Below are positions 17,151-24,953 of a DNA stretch of 57,673 nucleotides, in pieces. Where the stretch lies: positions 1 to 57,673 of the forward strand of contig CAJSZQ010000026.1 in NCBI GenBank assembly GCA_910574185.1, written 5' to 3'. The DNA comes from Lachnospiraceae bacterium (GTDB lineage: Bacteria > Bacillota > Clostridia > Lachnospirales > Lachnospiraceae). Position 1 is the stretch's first letter, and the number at the start of each line of letters is the position of its first letter. The notes under the pieces were generated by a model. The model saw only the letters and a program-made list of their open reading frames with translations, did not search any database and had not been told where the DNA came from. The translations under genes and the position numbers were made by a program.

Positions 17151-18639
17151 ATTCTAACTGTTCCTCGCTTTCAATCTTTTCCCGTTCAAACTCCTGCTTA
17201 ATCTTTCCTGAATGATAGACTAATATCCTGTCGCATATCGCCATCATTTCAGACAATTCAGAAGATACAAAAATAACGCTGTTTCCCTTTGTTACAAATT
17301 TCCGGACAATATCAATGATTTCCGCCTTTGCCATAACGTCTACTCCCGCCGTAGGCTCGTCCATCATTAAGATTTTCGGATTCGTATTCAGCCATTTTGC
17401 AATAACCGCCTTCTGCTGGTTACCGCCTGACAGACTCAGCATTCCCGCATCAACGCTTCCCGTTTTAATAGACAGCGTATCAATCGCATCTTCCGTCATC
17501 GCCCTGACTTTATCTCTGTCAATCCGAATCCCTTTCATTACAGAACGGAAGTTAGGTAAAACCACATTCTCCTTCAGCGTGTGTTCCAAAACCAGCCCCT
17601 GTCTTCTTCTGTCTTCTGGTATCAGCGCAAAGCCATTCTGTATTGCTTGCGATACCGTTCCCAGTTTAACCGGCTGGCCATTCATCAGGATTTCTGTTTC
17701 CTCTCCCTTTTTCCTAAGTCCAAAAAGAGCCTCCAGCGTTTCTGTCCGTCCGCTGCCCATCAGTCCCGCAAGTCCCAGAATCTCTCCTTTTCTCAGTTCA
17801 AAGGACACGCCGTCAACCCGATCTCCAACCGTCAAATTCCTTACTGTCAGAATCTTCTCGTCTCCAATCGGCTCCTCTCTCGGAATATACTTCATCTGTT
17901 TTTCCACATTTCCGCCAAGCATTACCTCTATCAGTGAATCCAGGGTAAAATCTTCCTTATTTCTCTCCTGTACGATTTCTCCGTCCTTCAATACAGTAAT
18001 TTTGTCACATACGCGGAATATTTCTTTCATACGGTGAGAAATATAGACGATAGAAACACCCTTCTCCTTAAGCTGCTCAATAATCCGAAATAATGTATTT
18101 GTTTCCTTTTCCGTAAGAGAGGCAGTTGGTTCATCCATAATCAGTACTTTTGCTTCTACCGACAAAGCCTTCGCAATCTCTACAAGCTGCTGCACTCCCA
18201 CATCCAAATCCTTTACTTTATCTGTCGGTTTCACATGAATATGCAGTTCCTCAAATAACTCTGCAGTTCTCTGATACATCTCCTTCTTATTCAGCGCGAT
18301 TCCTTTCACACTCTCATTCGCAAGGAAAATATTCTCCATAACCGTCATCGTCGGCGACAGACTCAATTCCTGGAATATCATCTTAATGCCATTCTTCTGC
18401 GCGTCCTTCGTATTCCGAATCTTCACTTCTTTCCCGTCAACTACGATTTTCCCACTGTCACAGGTATATACCCCGGTAAGAATCTTCATCAGCGTAGATT
18501 TCCCCGCGCCGTTTCCTCCCACCAGAGCATGCACCGTCCCTTTCTCCAGATGAAAATTCACATCCTTCAAAACCTCGACACTTCCAAAGGATTTATATAT
18601 ATTTTCCAAAGAAATTGCATATGCATCGCTCATACTCAA
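17134..18639 (-). CDS. Ribose-type ABC transporter ATP-binding protein (RbsA/MglA class)
   Basis: The 501-residue ATPase has two nucleotide-binding halves. The first has GGNGAGKSTLMK (about 38-49), the signature region VGVQQLVEIAKAL and Walker B VLIMDEPTAS. The second has the degenerate P-loop GLMGSGRTE, the signature LSGGNQQKAVIAKWL and ILMMDEPTAGVD. This asymmetry is normal for the class. The start may be TTG at 18639 or ATG at 18633, both behind AAGGAG. A long inverted repeat separates it from the upstream binding-protein gene, which may lower its expression relative to the lipoprotein. Confidence 0.92.
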   Translation of the reverse strand: MSMSDAYAISLENIYKSFGSVEVLKDVNFHLEKGTVHALVGGNGAGKSTLMKILTGVYTCDSGKIVVDGKEVKIRNTKDAQKNGIKMIFQELSLSPTMTVMENIFLANESVKGIALNKKEMYQRTAELFEELHIHVKPTDKVKDLDVGVQQLVEIAKALSVEAKVLIMDEPTASLTEKETNTLFRIIEQLKEKGVSIVYISHRMKEIFRVCDKITVLKDGEIVQERNKEDFTLDSLIEVMLGGNVEKQMKYIPREEPIGDEKILTVRNLTVGDRVDGVSFELRKGEILGLAGLMGSGRTETLEALFGLRKKGEETEILMNGQPVKLGTVSQAIQNGFALIPEDRRRQGLVLEHTLKENVVLPNFRSVMKGIRIDRDKVRAMTEDAIDTLSIKTGSVDAGMLSLSGGNQQKAVIAKWLNTNPKILMMDEPTAGVDVMAKAEIIDIVRKFVTKGNSVIFVSSELSEMMAICDRILVYHSGKIKQEFEREKIESEEQLEYAIQH

Positions 18640-18671
18640 AATTTCTCCTTATAAATCAAAAAACAAAATCC

Positions 18672-18957
18672 CTGCATCTCACACCAACTATAACCTGCGT
18701 ATACCACATAACCTACGCGGCTGTCCCTGCCGTCAGGCGGTCCGGGAAGCGTCCTTCCTTGCACAAAGCATAAAAGGGCGTTTTTAGCGGATATAAAATC
18801 CACTGCTTACGGAGACTTGGATGTTCAGGCCATCCTGAACATCCTAGCCGAAGTTAGCAGTTAGTTTATAGAAGCGCTGCCCAGCTTTGCGTAAGGAAGG
18901 ACGCTTCCCGGACCGCCTGACGGCAGGGACAGCCTCAACACACAGCCTCAGATGCAG
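18672..18957. repeat. Long inverted repeat with perfect 42-bp arms inside the transporter operon
   Basis: Positions 18719-18760 and 18893-18934 are perfect reverse complements over 42 bp. Between them an 11-bp perfect hairpin occupies 18819-18844, and outside them CTGCATCT (18672-18679) pairs with AGATGCAG (18950-18957). No reading frame fills the 330-bp gap between the two genes. In the transcript this would fold into a very stable structure after the lipoprotein stop codon and before the ATPase start. It could be a transposon-derived miniature element or an RNA stabiliser that favours binding-protein expression. Confidence 0.88.
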
Positions 18958-18971
18958 TCTTCCATTTTTAT

Positions 18972-20141
18972 TTACTCAGCTGCGTCGTACGCCTCTTTTA
19001 CCATATCCGGCGTATCAATATTAAAGCAAACCTGATATGCCTCCAGCACGTTATCTCTTGCTACCGCCTGAGATGCAGATACAAGATATTTCGGAACGTC
19101 TTTTCCTAATAATCCGCATGCTGCGGCAAGACCCTCAATCTCTCCTGTCTCTACAGCCTTCGGACATCCAACGCCCTTAATCATTCCGTCGCTTGCAATC
19201 AGGGTTGCAGAGTTGTCTCCAAGGTCAACCGTTGTTATTACCAGATCATTCAGTCCTACAGCCTGTGCAGACGCCATTACATCTTCTGCCGGAATATCCC
19301 AGGAAGCGTACACACCCTTTAAGTCTGTATGCTCTGCAAACATACCGTCCGCAGACGCTCCTACTACATCAATACTTGTGAATCCGTATTCTCCTACAAT
19401 CTCGATATCAGGATAAGATTCTGCCATTGTTTCTCTAAACGCCCGGTCTCTTTCATTTGTAGTAAAGAAATCTGCGTCATAATATACCATTGCCACTTTT
19501 CCTGAATATCCAATCTCTCTGGCAAGAATATCCGCCGCATATTTTCCATTGCCGTAAGAATCAGAGTTCGTCATCGTAATATATTGTTCTTCTGTAAACC
19601 CAGTCGGAACATTTTCCATAAATACAATCTTCGTTCCGGCATCTACAAATTTCTGATATGTGGCTGCGGTAACGTCCGGGTCGTACGGCATAGAAAACAG
19701 TACGTCCGGTTTCAGAGCCAGTGTAGTTTCCAGGTCATTTACCAGTTTGTCTGCATCTGACTGTGCGTCTGTTGTAGAAAGAACTTCAATATTTAAATCC
19801 TCTAACACTGCACAAGTTGCTTCATACTTACTAATATTCACCTGATTATCCAACTGATGATAACAAAAAGCTGCTGTATAATTTCCTTTTCTGATTTCCT
19901 CTTTTTCTTCATCGGTAAGTTGTACATCTTTAATAGAGCCTGCCGCTTCGCCCGACGGGGACACGCCGAACACCTCTGAACCGCTGAAATCTACCGGATC
20001 GTAATCTGCCGGCGCCTCTGTTTTCTCATCTGAGCCTGCGTCCGCGTTGCCTTCTGCACTATCTCCGCCGCCTCCGCACGCTGTCAACATCCCTGCTGTC
20101 ATTGTCAGACATAACAATGCACATAAAATTTTCTTTTTCAT
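18972..20141 (-). CDS. Sugar ABC transporter substrate-binding lipoprotein (Peripla_BP_4 type)
   Basis: The 389-residue protein starts MKKKILCALLCLTM behind AGGAGGT and has a lipoprotein signal with lipobox LTACGG, so it is exported and lipid-anchored. An acidic Gly/Ser/Glu linker follows, then a type-1 periplasmic binding fold with segments such as LKPDVLFSMPYDPDVTAATY and VYASWDIPAEDVMASAQAVG, as in ribose-binding proteins. It supplies substrate to the permease and ATPase encoded downstream. It is 32 bp downstream of the zinc dehydrogenase gene and in the same operon. Confidence 0.92.
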   Translation of the reverse strand: MKKKILCALLCLTMTAGMLTACGGGGDSAEGNADAGSDEKTEAPADYDPVDFSGSEVFGVSPSGEAAGSIKDVQLTDEEKEEIRKGNYTAAFCYHQLDNQVNISKYEATCAVLEDLNIEVLSTTDAQSDADKLVNDLETTLALKPDVLFSMPYDPDVTAATYQKFVDAGTKIVFMENVPTGFTEEQYITMTNSDSYGNGKYAADILAREIGYSGKVAMVYYDADFFTTNERDRAFRETMAESYPDIEIVGEYGFTSIDVVGASADGMFAEHTDLKGVYASWDIPAEDVMASAQAVGLNDLVITTVDLGDNSATLIASDGMIKGVGCPKAVETGEIEGLAAACGLLGKDVPKYLVSASQAVARDNVLEAYQVCFNIDTPDMVKEAYDAAE

Positions 20142-20173
20142 AACTTCTGACCTCCTTTTGTAAATTTTTGTCT

Positions 20174-21205
20174 CTATTCCCATACAAACACAACTTTTTG
20201 TGTTGCACCAGAATCAAATAACGGGAAAGCTTCCTCTGCTTTCTCAATCGGATAAGTATGACTGGAAATCTTCTTTAATTCAATGTTTCTGTCTACAATA
20301 AAGTTTGCAATTTCCTCCCAGTCTCCCCGGTTAAAGTACCAGCATCCTTTCAGTTCAACCAATGTTCTTACAAACTGATTGCTTGGATCAATTACCGCTT
20401 CATTCGATTCCGCAATTAACGCCACCTGCCCCTTAGCTCTGACACAGTTTAACGCCGAATTGAGCGGAATATTTCCTCCTGCCGTCACAATTGCAGCATC
20501 GGCTCCCAGCCCTCTGGTCAATTCTTTAACCTTAGCTGTTCCATCTTCCTTCAGAGGATTAATCCGGTAATCTGCACCCAGCTCTTTTGCCATATCCAGT
20601 CTCTTTTCATCGGTGTCAATCGCAATTACGCGCGCCCCGAATCCTTTCGCCATCAAAATGCCTCCAGAGCCCATCGGCCCGCAGCCGATAATCACAACAG
20701 TCTTCGTACCATTCAGACCAACTTTTCGGCATGCAGTATAGAGCGTTCCTCCAACGTCTGTCGCCAGCGCTCCTGTAATGTAATCCATGCTTTCTGGCAT
20801 AAGCAGGCAATTGTCTTCCGGTATTACCATATAATCTGCATGCGCTCCATTCACTGCAAATCCAATACAGGCAAAATCCTTACAAAGCATAACGTCTCCA
20901 TGCAGACATTCCGGGCAGGTTCCACAGCCAAGTCCCAGATAAATCGCAACCCGGTCGCCTTTCTTTACCTTGGTAACCCCTTCTCCCAATTCTTCCACAA
21001 TACCGCATGGTTCGTGTCCAGGAGTAATGTTCGCTGATTTTTCATCTTCTTCATCAAAAATTGCCACCCCATGATAACGATGCAAATCGCTTCTGCACAG
21101 AGCGGAAGCTTTCATTTTAATCAGGACTTCTCCCTTCTTTGGTACCGGAATTTCTTCCTCTACCACTTTAATCGTATTGGTTTTCGGTATCTTTGCTGCT
21201 AACAT
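20174..21205 (-). CDS. Zinc-dependent medium-chain dehydrogenase
   Basis: The 343-residue enzyme has catalytic zinc ligands Cys37 (CRSD) and His64-Glu65 (GHEPCG), the structural zinc cysteines 94, 97, 100 and 108, and the NAD-binding motif GCGPMGSGG near 171. It oxidises an alcohol or polyol to the ketone with NAD(P), as sorbitol and threonine dehydrogenases do. It is the first gene of the transporter operon, with a promoter of its own (TTGAAA-N17-TATTAT) and an operator-like TTTCTGAAAT over the start region. Substrate unknown, but probably the transported compound. Confidence 0.88.
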   Translation of the reverse strand: MLAAKIPKTNTIKVVEEEIPVPKKGEVLIKMKASALCRSDLHRYHGVAIFDEEDEKSANITPGHEPCGIVEELGEGVTKVKKGDRVAIYLGLGCGTCPECLHGDVMLCKDFACIGFAVNGAHADYMVIPEDNCLLMPESMDYITGALATDVGGTLYTACRKVGLNGTKTVVIIGCGPMGSGGILMAKGFGARVIAIDTDEKRLDMAKELGADYRINPLKEDGTAKVKELTRGLGADAAIVTAGGNIPLNSALNCVRAKGQVALIAESNEAVIDPSNQFVRTLVELKGCWYFNRGDWEEIANFIVDRNIELKKISSHTYPIEKAEEAFPLFDSGATQKVVFVWE

Positions 21206-21310
21206 ATTATCTTTCCCTCCTTACTGACAGATATACAAAACACCTTCCATAAGCCCCAGCGTTTCATCCCTGCCGGAAACTTGTTTCCAACCATATAAAC
21301 CGCCAGTTCT

Positions 21311-21350
21311 TTTCTGAAATAATAATATCACTTTTCACAATTTGTTTCAA
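21311..21350 (-). promoter_or_regulatory. Promoter of the dehydrogenase-transporter operon with operator-like box
   Basis: On the minus strand TTGAAA (21350-21345) and TATTAT (21327-21322) are separated by exactly 17 bases, a good sigma-70-type promoter. TTTCTGAAAT (21311-21320) lies directly after the -10 box, over the expected transcription start, where a bound repressor would block transcription. The same box occurs twice in front of the divergent LacI gene and in front of the reductase-etf operon. Confidence 0.72.
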
Positions 21351-21437
21351 TACATTCAATCTAATTGTAAATTTTTCATTATTATATCCACATTTTATTC
21401 TGTATTTTTATCTATTCTGTATACTGCAAAAACTCGT

Positions 21438-21497
21438 TTTCTGAAATTATTTCATTTTTCTGAAATATTTGCAAAACGCTTTCTTATGTACTATACT
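21438..21497 (+). promoter_or_regulatory. Promoter of the LacI-type regulator gene with two operator-like boxes
   Basis: TTGCAA (21469-21474) and TATACT (21492-21497) are 17 bases apart. Two copies of TTTCTGAAAT (21438-21447 and 21457-21466) abut the -35 box. Within the spacer AAAACGCTTTC resembles half of a LacI/CcpA-type site. The arrangement suggests autoregulation and control of the divergent operon from one intergenic region. Confidence 0.7.
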
Positions 21498-21602
21498 ATT
21501 TACGTAAAATCATTTCCCTAAACCACTAACTATGAAATTGCAGCACAAATTTTGAGGGAGTTTACACATATCATCAAATTAAGAAAGGAATTAAAAAGAG
21601 AA

Positions 21603-22631
21603 ATGATTACACACAAGAAAAAAATAACTGTCTCTGAGATTGCAAAGGAATCCGGCGTTTCTCCGGCAACAGTCTCCAGAGTACTGAACCACCCGGATCT
21701 TGTGAAAGAAGACACTCTCCGCCTTGTCGAAAATACAATGCAGGCTCTCGGACATACTCCGGTGATAAAAAATCGGACGCCAAATTCTATCAACCAGCCC
21801 ATCATCGTCCTGAATCTTTCTGATATTGATAACGCTTTTTATACAGAAATCATCAAAGGCGCAACCGTTTCGGCAAACGCCCATGGCTGCTATCTACTGA
21901 TTAATCAGATTCCTATCAGCTCACATACGATTGCCGACTACTGCAATCTGCTAAAACGGGTAAATGCTATCGGCACGATTTTATTAACGCAATTGTCAAC
22001 AGATCTCCTGAGTAGAATTAATAGTCTTGCCCCTGTTGTACAATGCTGTGAATTTAATCCCGACGCCCCGTTTCCCTACATCAGCATTGACGATAGAAAA
22101 GCCGCCCAACGCGCAACTGAACACTTAATTGCATGCGGACGGAACAAAATTGCCTTTATTAACGGACCACGTTCATACAAATACGCTTCCGAACGTAAAC
22201 TTGGTTTTTTGGATGCGCTGAATAACGCTGAATTAAGCTGTCCGCCCAACTGGGTTATTCAACTCCCGGAAGTCAATTACGATATGGCTTTCGCGGCCAC
22301 AAGCCAATTGCTTAATTCGGATAATATCCCAAACGCTTTTTTTGTAATTTCCGACGCATTTGCCGCCGCAGTCATAAAAGCTGCAAAACGCTATCATTAC
22401 AACGTACCGAGGGATATTATGGTTGTCGGATTTGATAATATACCTCTGGCCTATATGTTCAGCCCGTCAATCACAACCATCAATCAGCCCAAGTTCCAGG
22501 AAGGTTATTCGGCCTGTGAGATGCTTTTAGAAATTGCAGGGAATCCAGAAGCATCCCCCAAATCAATCCTTCTCGATACCGAGCTGATTATTCGGGAATC
22601 TACTTCTTTTATTCCGAATACGTTCAAGTGA
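21603..22631 (+). CDS. LacI-family transcriptional regulator
   Basis: The 342-residue regulator has an N-terminal helix-turn-helix (ITVSEIAKESGVSPATVSRV, about residues 8-27) with hinge, and a periplasmic-binding-like sensor domain (about 60-335, with AFFVISDAFAAAVIKAAKR and MVVGFDNIPLAYMFSPS). Such proteins repress sugar operons until the inducer binds. It is divergent from the dehydrogenase-transporter operon. ATG at 21603 is chosen because the HTH then begins at the normal distance; the upstream TTG at 21552 would add an unusual basic extension. The ribosome site is weak (AAGGAA). Confidence 0.9.
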   Translation: MITHKKKITVSEIAKESGVSPATVSRVLNHPDLVKEDTLRLVENTMQALGHTPVIKNRTPNSINQPIIVLNLSDIDNAFYTEIIKGATVSANAHGCYLLINQIPISSHTIADYCNLLKRVNAIGTILLTQLSTDLLSRINSLAPVVQCCEFNPDAPFPYISIDDRKAAQRATEHLIACGRNKIAFINGPRSYKYASERKLGFLDALNNAELSCPPNWVIQLPEVNYDMAFAATSQLLNSDNIPNAFFVISDAFAAAVIKAAKRYHYNVPRDIMVVGFDNIPLAYMFSPSITTINQPKFQEGYSACEMLLEIAGNPEASPKSILLDTELIIRESTSFIPNTFK

Positions 22632-22756
22632 AAAAGACTGAGCAAACGTTATTTATTAACAGGTGGGCGCGGATTGAATCTTCTGTATACCAGACTCTCA
22701 GTGAACAGAAACCGCGAAAAGAAAATAAAAATATAAAATTTCCGAAACGCAAAATC

Positions 22757-22787
22757 AGAGGGGCTTTTTCAGCCGCCCCTCTTTTTT
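22757..22787 (+). terminator. Rho-independent terminator after the LacI gene
   Basis: AGAGGGGC (22757-22764) pairs with GCCCCTCT (22775-22782), followed by a run of T. It lies between the convergent LacI gene and the etf operon. On the minus side the T tract is poor, so it mainly serves the LacI transcript. Confidence 0.8.
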
Positions 22788-22810
22788 AATACCCTGATGA
22801 CTCTCAAAAT

Positions 22811-22927
22811 TCAAAACTCCCGCCCCAGTTGTCGGGCCTTCTGGCAGGCGGTTTCCAGAAAGGCAGATGCCTGAGAAGAATCAACCTCCAGTCCACCGGC
22901 AATCTCTATGACAGCCGCAGTTCTCAT
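22811..22927 (-). CDS. Small unknown protein coupled to etfA
   Basis: An ATG overlapping the etfA stop as ATGA opens a 38-codon frame (beginning MRTAAVIEIAGGLEVDSSQA, ending REF) that closes before the terminator region. The overlap suggests translational coupling. The sequence is an amphipathic, alanine-rich helix and resembles no family I know. It could also be the remnant of a longer gene. Confidence 0.4.
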   Translation of the reverse strand: MRTAAVIEIAGGLEVDSSQASAFLETACQKARQLGREF

Positions 22928-24111
22928 GCCTTTTTATTTTCCAGTATATTGCAGCATTCCTCCAGCACTTCTCCGGCGTCTCCTAAGACTGCCACATCGC
23001 AGATGTCAAAAATCGGCGCGGCCGGATCATGATTTACGGCAATAATTTTTTTCGCGTTTTTCATCCCTAATGTGTGCTGCAGCGCTCCAGATATTCCGAA
23101 GGCAATATACAAGTCTGGCGCTATGGTGGTTCCCGTCTGGCCCACCTGAATCTCTGCCGGCGCCCAGCCTTCGTCTACTGCTTTTCTGGTCGCAGCAGCG
23201 GCTGCGTTCAGTCTGTCGCACAATTTAAACAATTTTCCAAAGTTTTCTTTGTTCTTTAATCCGTACCCTCCCGCAATTACGATATTTGCCTCTGCAAGGT
23301 CTGCAAATGCATTGTTCTTTTCGATACATCCTATAAGCTTTACCCTGTCTTCCGCAACCGATGAAAAATCTTCCAAATATTCTACTTTAACTTCCCTCTT
23401 CTCATCTGTCCACTGAATTTCCATGACATTCGGGCGTACAGAAGCCATCTGAGGACGGTGTTTTGGCGTCAGAATGGAGGCCATAATACTTCCTCCATAG
23501 GTGGGCCTTACCTGCAGTAAATGACCATTTTCATCAAGGGAAAGTCCTGTGCAATCTGCTGTCAGACCGGTTCCGACCCTTCCCGAAACCCGCGGCGCCA
23601 AATCCCGTCCGTTTACGGTTGCCGGGAATAGCACTGCTTCCGGTTTAAAACGCCGGATAGCGCATTCGATTGCATCTGTATACAGTTTCGCATCATACCC
23701 TGAATATTCGCTTGCAATCAGTAATATCTTATCGCACCCGGTTTTCTGCGCTTCTCTTTTCCAATCTTCACGTTCTTGTAAACCTTTTATCAGCAGGGTA
23801 ACCTTCTCTTTTTTCTGGTCTGCCAGCTTCCTCGCCGTACTCAAAAGCTCCAGCGTAACCTTATTCAACGGCTCGCCTTCTTTTTCCAGCCCCACAACCC
23901 AGAACCCTCTGTACTCCTCCGTCTGCTGTTTCCCAGTCTCTTTCTGTTCAACACAAAAAGCGTTCGCCGGACACTTTTCTGCGCAGATTCCGCACTCTGT
24001 ACAATTGTCGTCAATATAGGGAAAGCCTTCCTGTATTTTAATAGCTCCAAAGGGGCAGACCTTCTCACATAATCCGCAGCTACTGCAATTTTCTTTCTTA
24101 TATTCCAACAT
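22924..24111 (-). CDS. etfA: Electron transfer flavoprotein alpha subunit with N-terminal 2[4Fe-4S] domain
   Basis: The 395-residue protein begins with a ferredoxin-like domain carrying two clusters (CSSCGLCEKVCP and CTECGICAEKCP, residues 9-55). An EtfA body follows, and the C-terminal FAD-binding part has GISGALQHTLGM and AVNHDPAAPIFDICD. EtfA proteins with such an extension are known from anaerobic electron-bifurcating or FeS-linked reductases such as caffeyl-CoA reductase. Here it pairs with EtfB and with the OYE-type reductase upstream. Electron transfer between NADH, ferredoxin and that reductase is the likely role; true bifurcation is not proven by sequence. Confidence 0.92.
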   Translation of the reverse strand: MLEYKKENCSSCGLCEKVCPFGAIKIQEGFPYIDDNCTECGICAEKCPANAFCVEQKETGKQQTEEYRGFWVVGLEKEGEPLNKVTLELLSTARKLADQKKEKVTLLIKGLQEREDWKREAQKTGCDKILLIASEYSGYDAKLYTDAIECAIRRFKPEAVLFPATVNGRDLAPRVSGRVGTGLTADCTGLSLDENGHLLQVRPTYGGSIMASILTPKHRPQMASVRPNVMEIQWTDEKREVKVEYLEDFSSVAEDRVKLIGCIEKNNAFADLAEANIVIAGGYGLKNKENFGKLFKLCDRLNAAAAATRKAVDEGWAPAEIQVGQTGTTIAPDLYIAFGISGALQHTLGMKNAKKIIAVNHDPAAPIFDICDVAVLGDAGEVLEECCNILENKKA

Positions 24112-24120
24112 TTCCCTCTC

Positions 24121-24951
24121 CTATTTCTTCATAATCGCATCCATAATTAATCTTGCCTGACTGGTCTTAGTTTCCCGATTTAGATTTTTCTTCTTCTTTT
24201 CCAGTCCTCCATTCATGATATATTCAATTCTCGTCTCACAATCCCAGCGATAATCGACCTTCAGATAATTCTGTTCCTTCCCTTTGACAGAAATCGCTGC
24301 AACCCGCGTCGGCGAACCTTGTCTTCCGATTTTCTCTTCTTCAAGATGCGCCGCATCCAGCATATGAATCTCAGGTATATTCTCCCTCGATTCATATGGT
24401 TTGTCTGCAAGTCGCTTATCAGAGATACATACCACAGCCGGACCCTTTACCTGATAGGTCTCCACACACTTTCCTGTGTCTCTGTAACAGAACAAGTCTT
24501 CCTGTTCTACTTTGATATCCGTTATATACGTCAGCGCCGGTACTTTCAAAAATTCCCCGATTAACGGTCCCACCTGCCCGGTACACCCGTCAATCGCCTC
24601 ATTTCCGCACAAAACCAAATCATACCCAATTTGTCTGATTGTTTCTGCCAGCGCGTATCCCGTTGCAAGCGTATCGGCTCCGCCAAGCTTTCTGTCACAG
24701 AGCAGGTAACCTGCGTCCGCTCCCCGCCGCATTGCATTTTTCAATTCTTCTCCGGCCTGTCCAGGTCCCATACTGAGAACGCTGATTGTTCCGTTTGTCT
24801 GCTCTTTTAACTGCAGCGCCATCATAACTGCAGCTTCATCATAAGTGTTCATGATTCCCGGAACCCCTTCCCTCACGAGATTATTTGTAACCGGGTCTAT
24901 CTTTACTTCCGCAGTATCAGGAACCTGTTTTACGCAAACCACTATTTTCAT
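24121..24951 (-). CDS. etfB: Electron transfer flavoprotein beta subunit
   Basis: The 276-residue protein starts MKIVVCVKQVPDTAEVKIDP, the standard EtfB N-terminus, and has DTLATGYALAETI and CGNEAIDGCTGQVGP, which line the nucleotide/flavin site. It forms the heterodimer with EtfA. Its start lies two bases before the stop of the reductase gene in transcription order, and etfA follows after nine bases, so the three genes form a tight operon. Confidence 0.94.
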   Translation of the reverse strand: MKIVVCVKQVPDTAEVKIDPVTNNLVREGVPGIMNTYDEAAVMMALQLKEQTNGTISVLSMGPGQAGEELKNAMRRGADAGYLLCDRKLGGADTLATGYALAETIRQIGYDLVLCGNEAIDGCTGQVGPLIGEFLKVPALTYITDIKVEQEDLFCYRDTGKCVETYQVKGPAVVCISDKRLADKPYESRENIPEIHMLDAAHLEEEKIGRQGSPTRVAAISVKGKEQNYLKVDYRWDCETRIEYIMNGGLEKKKKNLNRETKTSQARLIMDAIMKK

Positions 24952-24953
24952 TC

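Noticed and set aside
17315..18037. Long plus-strand frame (240 codons) opposite the ABC ATPase gene
   Set aside because: It is antisense to a well-supported ATPase gene, Ser/Pro-rich as usual for shadow frames, and has no ribosome site.
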